Under the pieces are notes generated by a model. That model was not told where the DNA came from. It did not search any database and saw only the letters and a list, made by a program, of their open reading frames with translations. 8,365 bases of DNA from an uncultured Pseudomonadota bacterium (lineage in GTDB: Bacteria; Pseudomonadota; Gammaproteobacteria; Burkholderiales; Methylophilaceae): the NCBI GenBank assembly GCA_903854305.1, contig CAINWC010000051.1:1-8365 (forward strand), in the 5' to 3' direction. Position 1 is the stretch's first letter, and each line of letters opens with the position of its first letter. Positions 1-6,504 of this stretch are shown here, in pieces. A program made the translations under genes and the position numbers.

Positions 1-722
1 CACCGTATCGTTGCCCGCCAGGGCCTTATGAACGGGCGGCGCAGGTGGCTTATTACCTTAAAAATAATAAGCCGAAATCAAAAGTTATTGTATTAGATGC
101 GAATGCCGAAATTATCTCTAAAAAAGGCTTGTTCACTAAAGTCTTCAATGAAATGTACGCTGGTATCATTGATTATCGCCCCAATAATACCTTGGTTGAT
201 GTAGATGTTGCCACGAAAACAGTTAAAACAGAATTTGATTCAGTTCGTGCCAATGTGTTAAATATAATTCCGCCACAGCGTGCTGGAAAACCAGCGCAGA
301 TGACGAGTATTCGTGGCCAGCTTATTGGGCTTAATAATGTAGATAAACGTTGGTGTGAAGTGGATTTTTTAAGTTATGAATCTAAATTAGCGGCAAATGT
401 ACATGTGATTGGCGATGCGGTTTCTGCGGCATTACCTAAGTCTGCGCATATGGCCACTAACCAAGCCAAAATCTGTGCAAATGCGATTGTGCAATTGATG
501 ACAGGCCAAGCGCCAGATTCTGCGCCCGTATTTGCAAATACCTGTTACAGCTATGTGACGGATAAATCCGCGATGCATGTGGCAAACGTATATCGCTATG
601 ACGAAACTAAAAAAATCATGGTATCTGCTGAAGGCGGTGGTGTATCTATGAGCCCAAGTGATAAAGAGGGTGCTTATGCCGTTGCTTGGGCGCAGAATAT
701 TTGGGCTGACACGCTAAGCTAG
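1..722 (+). CDS. fccB: Flavocytochrome c sulfide dehydrogenase, flavoprotein subunit (3' part, cut by the window edge)
   Basis: FCSD flavoproteins oxidise sulfide to sulfur or polysulfide in the periplasm and pass electrons through FAD to a cytochrome c subunit. The reading frame is open from the first complete codon at position 3, so the N-terminal FAD/NAD-type domain lies outside the window; the GTG at 45 is not a real start. Visible hallmarks are PYRCPPGPYERA at the very start, IIPPQRAGKPAQ, the FAD-binding segment VIGDAV followed by LPKSAHMATNQAKIC, and NTCYSYV near the C terminus. The two cysteines (codons 12-14 and 543-545) match the pair that forms the redox-active disulfide near the flavin in characterised FCSD. 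The protein ends with the family-typical tail (WAQNIWADTLS). The cytochrome subunit gene is not in view; it may lie upstream. A sulfide dehydrogenase is likely, but a paralogue acting on another substrate cannot be excluded from this fragment. Confidence 0.9.
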   Translation, partial: PYRCPPGPYERAAQVAYYLKNNKPKSKVIVLDANAEIISKKGLFTKVFNEMYAGIIDYRPNNTLVDVDVATKTVKTEFDSVRANVLNIIPPQRAGKPAQMTSIRGQLIGLNNVDKRWCEVDFLSYESKLAANVHVIGDAVSAALPKSAHMATNQAKICANAIVQLMTGQAPDSAPVFANTCYSYVTDKSAMHVANVYRYDETKKIMVSAEGGGVSMSPSDKEGAYAVAWAQNIWADTLS

Positions 723-768
723 TTTCCAGTTTTTGTTGTTTATAAGCATCTATGTTAAAAAATATCAC

Positions 769-1590
769 ATGCCAAAAATCGTCTTAATAATTGGAAGTGC
801 AAAGGATGCAATAAGAGCGAGTAGCTGGAGCAAAGACATTTTTAGCAAAATCGTGGCAATCAATAATGCATGGAAAGTGCGCGATGATTGGGACTGTTTA
901 ATTCATCCAGAAGATTTTCCGCTAGAAAATAGACCGCAGTCTTTATCTGGTTTTCAAACCATCATTACCGCCAACGATTATGTGCCAATTCAAAACATTT
1001 ATGGCGGCTTTGTGTATGCGGGTGGCACGATGGCATTTACCGCTGCCTACTGGGCATTAGGCACGTTAAAGCCAGATATTCTTGCTTTTATTGGTTGTGA
1101 TATGGTGTATCCCACAACAGGTGAAGCGACGCACTTTTATGGCATAGGCGTTGCCGACCCGCTTAGAGATGATGTTACTTTACAATCACTGGAAGCGAAG
1201 TCAACGAGGTTATTTTACTTAGCAGCACAACAAGAATGTTTATGTATCAATCTATCGACCGAAATGCAATCTAGAATGGTTTTCCCACGAGTCTCTATTG
1301 CAGCACTTGAACAGTTTAATAAGCGCGATTATCAAAACCATGCAGGCATTGTTGGTCAAATGTTTGATATGCCCCATATTGATCAGGCCCTCAAGCGAGA
1401 GCAGGAGTTAGCGTTTTATATTGAATCTGGCCGTTATTGGGAGCACTTAGATACCATTTGCCCAAGAGAACTTTCTGTTCTAGATGATTTATGGATCAAT
1501 GCACTGGTTTCCGAGGCCTGGCGCCCCAATATCGATTATAAATATCAGCGAGGAGTTCACCATGAAATGTACGATGAAATTCACTTTTAA
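769..1590 (+). CDS. Conserved hypothetical cytosolic protein with a Rossmann-like N terminus, possibly glycosyltransferase-related
   Basis: I do not recognise a named family. I chose the ATG at 769 (273 aa) over a possible TTG at 733 because the protein then begins directly with the first beta strand, MPKIVLIIGSAKDA, a GxG/S-type nucleotide-binding-like loop. No clear Shine-Dalgarno precedes either start. Other distinctive blocks are IVAINNAWKVRDDWD (residues 28-42), HPEDFP (46-51), GGFVYAGGTMAF (79-90), FIGCDMVYP (107-115) and THFYGIG with ADPLRDD (121-135). The layout of a glycine loop, then an NN.. strand, then a G(I/C)D strand followed by a histidine-containing loop recalls the GT42 sialyltransferase and DUF115 (MptE-like) folds, but this is only a resemblance. 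Residues 180-273 form a charged, probably helical tail. There is no signal peptide or membrane segment. The gene lies 46 bp after fccB and overlaps the next gene by 29 bp, so co-transcription is likely. Confidence 0.75.
   Translation: MPKIVLIIGSAKDAIRASSWSKDIFSKIVAINNAWKVRDDWDCLIHPEDFPLENRPQSLSGFQTIITANDYVPIQNIYGGFVYAGGTMAFTAAYWALGTLKPDILAFIGCDMVYPTTGEATHFYGIGVADPLRDDVTLQSLEAKSTRLFYLAAQQECLCINLSTEMQSRMVFPRVSIAALEQFNKRDYQNHAGIVGQMFDMPHIDQALKREQELAFYIESGRYWEHLDTICPRELSVLDDLWINALVSEAWRPNIDYKYQRGVHHEMYDEIHF
1550..1555 (+). promoter_or_regulatory. Shine-Dalgarno site that fixes the start of the exported protein
   Basis: GAGGAG lies 6 bases upstream of the ATG at 1562, inside the 3' end of the preceding gene. 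It is the best ribosome binding site in the left part of the window. It supports a start at 1562 rather than an upstream in-frame ATG at 1484, which would put a non-signal-like extension before the hydrophobic segment. Confidence 0.8.
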
Positions 1591-2143
1591 GCACTTGGCA
1601 ATCCTATTTTTCACGGCATTCACCGTCTCAGCCAGCGTGCAAGCTGCAGAGTCTAAATCAAACACTTTGCTATATATCAGTCCTAGCGATTACAAATACA
1701 GCGTGCATTTGTTACATCCCTATTATGACTATTGGTTTGAACAAGGACCATTGGTTGCGCCTATTGCTTTAGCAGCGCTGAAAGCAAAGTTGGGTGACGT
1801 AGACCTATGTAAAGCCAATGAAACGGCAGATACAATCATCCGTATCAAACCATACTTATTTTACAATCCGCAGTTGCGTGTTTATCACAGCAAGTTGGTG
1901 GCCACTGTTTATTCCGGTGGGGGTAATGTATTGGGCTCTTATGTGGGTAAGGCGCAGCAGCAAGGATTCAATAGTGTAGATGTGGGTATTAAACTTCACT
2001 TGAACAAGGTATATACCTTAGCGATGCAAGACCTGATGATTAAGTTACAAGTTAATCAGTTACCTGAAGGTGCAAAGGCTGAAGCCAAGCTGCCTTGCGG
2101 TATCATTGGTGTGCAAGAGGAAACTAAATTCAATTTCTATTGA
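1562..2143 (+). CDS. Exported (periplasmic) protein of unknown function
   Basis: This 193-aa protein starts with a clear Sec signal peptide: a positive N region (MKCTMKFTFKH), a hydrophobic core (LAILFFTAFTVSASV) and a probable signal peptidase I site VQA-AES after residue 28. There is no lipobox cysteine at the cleavage site, so a soluble periplasmic product is expected. The mature part has a Tyr-rich stretch (YKYSVHLLHPYYDYWFE, residues 44-60), then LVAPIALAALKAKLGD and a segment TADTIIRIKPYLFYNPQLRVY. After these come alternating beta-like strands with a Gly-rich turn (SGGGNVLGSYVGKAQQQG). This pattern resembles small envelope proteins of the YajG/LptE kind, but I cannot assign a family. 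Two mature cysteines (C83 and C179) could form a disulfide. A second in-frame ATG at 1574 is a less likely start because of its spacing to the Shine-Dalgarno. The 29-bp overlap with the preceding gene suggests translational coupling. Confidence 0.8.
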   Translation: MKCTMKFTFKHLAILFFTAFTVSASVQAAESKSNTLLYISPSDYKYSVHLLHPYYDYWFEQGPLVAPIALAALKAKLGDVDLCKANETADTIIRIKPYLFYNPQLRVYHSKLVATVYSGGGNVLGSYVGKAQQQGFNSVDVGIKLHLNKVYTLAMQDLMIKLQVNQLPEGAKAEAKLPCGIIGVQEETKFNFY

Positions 2144-2248
2144 GATGATCAATCACCAAACTATCATGTAGTGAAACATGCGATTTAAAGGTAGCGTCAG
2201 GGTAAGCTAAACAGCGAGGTAAATGTCCTTCACTTTATCTAATGGCGC

Positions 2249-2271
2249 TTAACTAATTCTGACATAGTTAA
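2249..2271. repeat. Perfect 7-bp inverted repeat in the promoter of the c-di-GMP gene
   Basis: TTAACTA (2249-2255) and TAGTTAA (2265-2271) are exact reverse complements with a 9-base spacer. The spacing between half-site centres is 16 bases. The spacer contains most of the candidate -35 box CTGACA. A dimeric regulator's operator is the natural reading; an AT-rich hairpin in the DNA or RNA is the alternative. No specific regulator can be named. Confidence 0.45.
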
Positions 2272-2286
2272 ATAATCAGGTTTAAT
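2259..2286 (+). promoter_or_regulatory. Candidate sigma-70 promoter for the GGDEF-EAL gene
   Basis: CTGACA at 2259-2264 (5 of 6 to TTGACA) and TTTAAT at 2281-2286 (5 of 6 to TATAAT) are separated by 16 bases. A transcript would start near 2293 and have a leader of about 30 bases, including a run of nine T at 2294-2302. The -35 box overlaps the inverted repeat at 2249-2271. The surrounding 182-bp intergenic region (2144-2325) holds no gene and no convincing terminator for the upstream gene. Confidence 0.45.
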
Positions 2287-2325
2287 TTGGATGTTTTTTT
2301 TTGATGTATTTACTACCTCGTTTCA

Positions 2326-5300
2326 ATGATGTCTAAACGACTTACGCCTATGGCTATCACGCTGATATATGGCGTGTTTGCAAGCGTATGGATATTATTC
2401 TCAGATCAATTGGTCATGGGGTTATTCAGCGATCCTGCCCAAATTCTATTTGCCAGTACATTTAAGGGATGGTTGTTTGTCGCGGTGACTAGCGGCATTT
2501 TGTACCTGGGGCTAAATAGTCTGATCGTTAATCAACGCGTTGAAATCAAGACGCAAGCAGTTAACATTGCACAACAGTCAGCGAGCAAGCTAACGCTTAT
2601 TTTTATTGCGCTGGCGTTAATTGTGCCGTTGATTGGCGTTGCTTTCGTCAAAATTCAAACGCCGCAAATTGAACATGATGCATATAACGATCTACAGACT
2701 ATTTCACGATTAAAAGCAGAGCAGATTGAAAACTGGCTAATAGAGCGACATGGAGATGCTGAAGAGCTAAAAGCATCGGCCATGTTAGATCCCCGCTTAT
2801 ATAAGCTTATTCAAGGCAATGCAGACAAACAAGAAACGCAAGCAATACTGGATCGGTTTCAACGGCTACGCAAGAATTATGCTTACAACTCTATTCTGTT
2901 GGTTGATCGTCATGATCATGTATTATTGAGTCAGGGTGCTAATTTAGACATCACGCCATCTGTAAGCGGCTCGATTGCGCTGTCAATGCGTAGTCAACAA
3001 ATACAATTCAGTAAATTTTTTGGCGATAAAGCAGATCAAGCCCAATTGGATTGGGTTGTCCCTGTACTTGTTTCCGATGCCCAAGGCGAGCATGCCGTCG
3101 CTGTCATTATATTAAGAGCGGTGGCTGATCAGTTCTTGTACCCCCTCATTCAAACATGGCCGACCGCAAGCGCTAGCGCTGAAACTTTATTAATTCGACG
3201 CGATGGCCAGTTTGTTGAATATCTCAACAGATTGCGTCATGATCACCGCCCGGCACTGACATTAAGACTGCCCGCCAATAGCTTACCTCCCTTACCTGCC
3301 GCAGTGGCAGTGAATGAAGCTCGCCCTAGTATAGTAAGTGGTAAAGATTATCGCGGCGTAGAGGTGTTGGCGGCTTATCGACCAGTCGTTGGCACAGACT
3401 GGCATATTGTTGCCAAAGTCGACCGTGCCGAAGTGATGGCTCCGTTGTGGCATACTTTATATTGGATTGGTTTGATGGCGTTTGCTGCCGTGGCTACTGT
3501 CATGCTGGCACTGCTGTTGTTGTGGCGACAACAACGAGCAATACAGCGCATGGCATTGCTGGCACTCAAGGATGAAGATAATCAGCTGATTAACACGCTT
3601 GCTGATAACTCAACGGATGCTATTTATGTAAAAGATCTGGAGGGCCGATACTTGCTGGTCAATCAGGAAACGGCAAGGGTTTTAGCTAAAACTGCCGAAC
3701 AGATCTTGGGGCAAGATGATACTGCGACCTTTCCGCTAGAGGAGGCTAAGGTTGTCCGCGCCAACGACCTTCGTGTTATCGCAGAGAACCAGATTATTAC
3801 GCATGAGGAAAAACTTACAACCGCTGATGGCGAACGCGTATACCTTGCCACTAAAGGCCCAATGCGCGATGGTAACGGGTTTGTCATCGGCATTTTTGGT
3901 ATATCACGCGATATTACTGAGCGCAAACAAGCTGAGAATACGCTGAAGCGATCTGAAGAGCGATTGCAGTTGGTGTTAAGAGGATCCGGCGACGCGCCTT
4001 GGGACTGGAATCTAGAAAGTGGTGATCTGTATTATTCGCCTCGCTGGTGGGCAATGCTAGGTTATGTTGCAGATGAACTGCCGACTGGCACGAGCTTATG
4101 GGAGCATATCGTACATCCTGATGACCAGCTACGCGTAGATCAAGCTTTTGACGATGTGATAAAGGCTAATTTAGACACTTATGATATCGAATTTCGTCTG
4201 CAACACAAAAGAGGCCACTATGTGCCAGTGCTTTCGCGAGGTTTCATTCTGCGGGATGCTGGAGGTAAACCAATACGAGTATCTGGCACAAATACAGACT
4301 TAACCGAGCGCAAGCAAGCTGAAGAAAAGCTGCAACTTTCAGCAAGTGTATTTAGTCATGCCCGCGAAGGGATTATGATTACTGACGCCAGTAGTACCAT
4401 TATTGAGGTGAATGATGCCTTTACTAGAATTACTGGCTTTAGCCGAGAAGATGCCTTGGGTAAAATGCCTAACATTCTAAGTTCTGGACGTCAGGGAAAA
4501 GAGTTTTATGCCGCAATGTGGGCAGATTTGCACGATAAAGGTCATTGGTATGGTGAAGTATGGAACCGTAGGAAGAATGGCGAGATCTATGCAGAAATTC
4601 TTACTATTAGCGCCGTGCGGGATGCTTTGGGTGTTACCCAGCAGTATGTGGCGCTTTTTTCAGACATCACTGCGCTCAAAGAGCATGAAAGTCAACTTGA
4701 GCATATTGCGCACTTTGACACACTAACAGGATTGCCTAATCGTGTATTGCTGGCTGATCGTTTGCGCCAAGGGATGACTCAGGCACAACGACGCAATCAA
4801 AGACTGGCCGTTGTTTTTCTTGATCTTGATGCTTTTAAAATTATTAATGATACACACGGTCATGCCGCTGGTGACCAGCTGTTAAAAACTGTTGCCAATA
4901 GAATGAAGATGGCATTACGCGAGGGTGATACGCTCGCCCGCTTAGGTGGTGACGAGTTTGTCGCGGTATTACTTGATTTAGATAATACCGATGCCAGTGA
5001 GCCGATGCTCAGTCGATTGATTGATGCTGCGGCTCAGCCGGTGTATCTCGATGGTTTGGTGCTACAGGTTACCGCCAGTCTCGGCGTTACGTTTTACCCG
5101 CAAGCAGACGATGTAGACGCCGACCAACTATTACGCCAAGCCGATCAGGCGATGTATTTGGCAAAGCAAGAAGGTAAAAATCGCTATCAAATCTTTGATG
5201 CAGAACAAGACCGTAATGTGCGTGGCAACAACGAAAGTCTGGACCGTATTCGTCGCGCGCTGACTGATCATGAATTTGTGCTGTATTACCAGCCAAAAGT

Positions 5301-6363
5301 GAATATGCGTAATGGTACGGTGATTGGTGCCGAGGCACTTATACGCTGGCAACATCCAGAAAAAGGACTGCTGCCCCCAGTGGTATTTTTGCCTTTGATT
5401 GAGGAGCATCCGCTGGCGATTGAAGTGGGTGAGTGGGTGATTGATACCGCCCTGACACAAATAGGCCTTTGGCAGGCCGCTGGGTTAAATATCCCTGTAA
5501 GCGTTAATATTGGGGCATTACAACTACAGCAAGTCAATTTTGTTCAGCGGCTTAAAGCCATTTTGGATGCACATCCAGACGTCAGAGCTGGCGATTTGGA
5601 GCTGGAAATCTTAGAAACCAGTGCGCTTCAAGATGTTGCACAGGTGTCAAAAATCATTAAGACATGCCAGGAATATGGGGTAAGTTTTGCTTTAGATGAT
5701 TTTGGTACAGGTTATTCGTCGCTCACTTATCTGAAACAATTGCCAGTGGCACTACTCAAAATTGATCAAAGCTTTGTGCGTGATATGTTAGATGACCCTG
5801 ATGATCTAGCCATTCTTGAAGGTGTAATTAGTCTAGCGGCGGCTTTCCGCCGAGAGGTGATTGCAGAAGGCGTAGAAACTATAGAGCACGGCACGGTGCT
5901 GCTACAACTTGGTTGCGAACTTGCTCAAGGTTACGGCATTGCGCGTCCGATGCCCGCACAAGAATTGCCTCACTGGTCTTTAAAGTGGAAACCTGATGCC
6001 GCATGGGTTGGGCAGGCTGCAATCAGCCGCGATGATTTAACGCTAGTGTATGCGGCGGTAGATCATCGTGCTTGGATTTCTGCTATCGTAAATCACATTA
6101 AGGGTGAACGTGAATTACCGCCACCGCTGGATTGCCACGAATGTCGATTCGGTAAATGGCTGGGTTCTGAGCGCGTCCTAGTCTATGTTGAGCAATCAGC
6201 CTACCAAGCAATCGTGATTGTGCATCAACAGGTGCATGCGTTGGCAGAAGAATTGCTGAAACTCAAAAACAGCGGTCACAATTCGGAGGCGCTTGAGCGC
6301 TTGAACGAACTTTATGTGCTTAGAGATGATTTGTTAAAGAAATTGAAGCATTTAAAAAGGTAA
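2326..6363 (+). CDS. Membrane-bound PAS-GGDEF-EAL c-di-GMP enzyme with C-terminal CZB zinc-sensing domain
   Basis: This 1345-aa protein can in principle make and break c-di-GMP. Predicted TM helices lie at about 10-27, 48-67, 89-109 and 376-400; residues 110-375 form a periplasmic sensor of Cache-like size. Three PAS domains follow (about 420-535, 545-665, 670-785); the first two end in ERKQAE. The GGDEF domain (790-955) has FLDLDAFK (D833), an intact GGDEF at 874-878 and the inhibitory RxxD site at R865-D868, five residues before it. The EAL domain (975-1225) keeps EAL (1003-1005), N1061, E1094, DDFGTGY (from D1124), K1145, EGVET (from E1181) and Q1201, so both activities look possible. The C terminus (1235-1345) is a CZB domain with H1247, C1273 in CRFGKW, H1300 and H1304. 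The spacings match E. coli DgcZ (YdeH), where this set binds zinc and represses activity. ATG codons at 2326 and 2329 are both possible starts; neither has a Shine-Dalgarno. Confidence 0.95.
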   Translation: MMSKRLTPMAITLIYGVFASVWILFSDQLVMGLFSDPAQILFASTFKGWLFVAVTSGILYLGLNSLIVNQRVEIKTQAVNIAQQSASKLTLIFIALALIVPLIGVAFVKIQTPQIEHDAYNDLQTISRLKAEQIENWLIERHGDAEELKASAMLDPRLYKLIQGNADKQETQAILDRFQRLRKNYAYNSILLVDRHDHVLLSQGANLDITPSVSGSIALSMRSQQIQFSKFFGDKADQAQLDWVVPVLVSDAQGEHAVAVIILRAVADQFLYPLIQTWPTASASAETLLIRRDGQFVEYLNRLRHDHRPALTLRLPANSLPPLPAAVAVNEARPSIVSGKDYRGVEVLAAYRPVVGTDWHIVAKVDRAEVMAPLWHTLYWIGLMAFAAVATVMLALLLLWRQQRAIQRMALLALKDEDNQLINTLADNSTDAIYVKDLEGRYLLVNQETARVLAKTAEQILGQDDTATFPLEEAKVVRANDLRVIAENQIITHEEKLTTADGERVYLATKGPMRDGNGFVIGIFGISRDITERKQAENTLKRSEERLQLVLRGSGDAPWDWNLESGDLYYSPRWWAMLGYVADELPTGTSLWEHIVHPDDQLRVDQAFDDVIKANLDTYDIEFRLQHKRGHYVPVLSRGFILRDAGGKPIRVSGTNTDLTERKQAEEKLQLSASVFSHAREGIMITDASSTIIEVNDAFTRITGFSREDALGKMPNILSSGRQGKEFYAAMWADLHDKGHWYGEVWNRRKNGEIYAEILTISAVRDALGVTQQYVALFSDITALKEHESQLEHIAHFDTLTGLPNRVLLADRLRQGMTQAQRRNQRLAVVFLDLDAFKIINDTHGHAAGDQLLKTVANRMKMALREGDTLARLGGDEFVAVLLDLDNTDASEPMLSRLIDAAAQPVYLDGLVLQVTASLGVTFYPQADDVDADQLLRQADQAMYLAKQEGKNRYQIFDAEQDRNVRGNNESLDRIRRALTDHEFVLYYQPKVNMRNGTVIGAEALIRWQHPEKGLLPPVVFLPLIEEHPLAIEVGEWVIDTALTQIGLWQAAGLNIPVSVNIGALQLQQVNFVQRLKAILDAHPDVRAGDLELEILETSALQDVAQVSKIIKTCQEYGVSFALDDFGTGYSSLTYLKQLPVALLKIDQSFVRDMLDDPDDLAILEGVISLAAAFRREVIAEGVETIEHGTVLLQLGCELAQGYGIARPMPAQELPHWSLKWKPDAAWVGQAAISRDDLTLVYAAVDHRAWISAIVNHIKGERELPPPLDCHECRFGKWLGSERVLVYVEQSAYQAIVIVHQQVHALAEELLKLKNSGHNSEALERLNELYVLRDDLLKKLKHLKR

Positions 6364-6423
6364 TATGTAAATCCTACATTTTGTTGAATGCTGCGTTTGA
6401 CTGCCCACAAAGGTTGAATCTTT

Positions 6424-6453
6424 TTGGTTTGATTGAGCCTAATTGTTTATAAT
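6424..6453 (+). promoter_or_regulatory. Candidate sigma-70 promoter for the SMP-30-like lipoprotein gene
   Basis: A consensus -10 box TATAAT lies at 6448-6453. The best -35 candidate is TTGGTT at 6424-6429 with an 18-base spacer, which is weak (3 of 6). Transcription would start near 6460, giving a leader of about 45 bases before the ATG at 6505. The -10 box sits between two direct copies of AATTGT (6441-6446 and 6451-6456), exactly one helical turn apart. Confidence 0.5.
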
Positions 6454-6504
6454 TGTGGCGCTATGAAATTAAATCAGCACTCAATTTAACTCAGAGAATA
6501 GACC

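Noticed and set aside
45..47. GTG as the start of the first gene
   Set aside because: The frame is open upstream to the window edge and encodes the conserved FCSD motif PYRCPPGPYERA, so the gene is a 5'-truncated fragment.
1484..1561. Upstream start of the exported protein at ATG 1484
   Set aside because: It would add 26 residues before the signal peptide and has no suitable Shine-Dalgarno; the strong site is at 1550-1555.
2149..2175. Tiny open frame (8 codons) in the intergenic region before the c-di-GMP gene
   Set aside because: No ribosome binding site and no recognisable leader-peptide feature.
2165..2181. CATGT...ACATG short inverted repeat after the exported-protein gene
   Set aside because: Only five pairs with no following T tract; too weak to call a terminator.
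2294..2302. Run of nine T as an intrinsic terminator
   Set aside because: No GC-rich stem precedes it, and it lies between the candidate promoter and the start codon of the c-di-GMP gene.
5087..5537. Overlapping minus-strand open frames opposite the GGDEF-EAL domains
   Set aside because: They are antisense shadows of a well-conserved coding region, with no recognisable protein features.
6365..6382. ATGTA-aatcc-TACAT followed by a few T as a terminator of the c-di-GMP gene
   Set aside because: The 5-bp stem is AT-rich and the T run is short; not a convincing intrinsic terminator.
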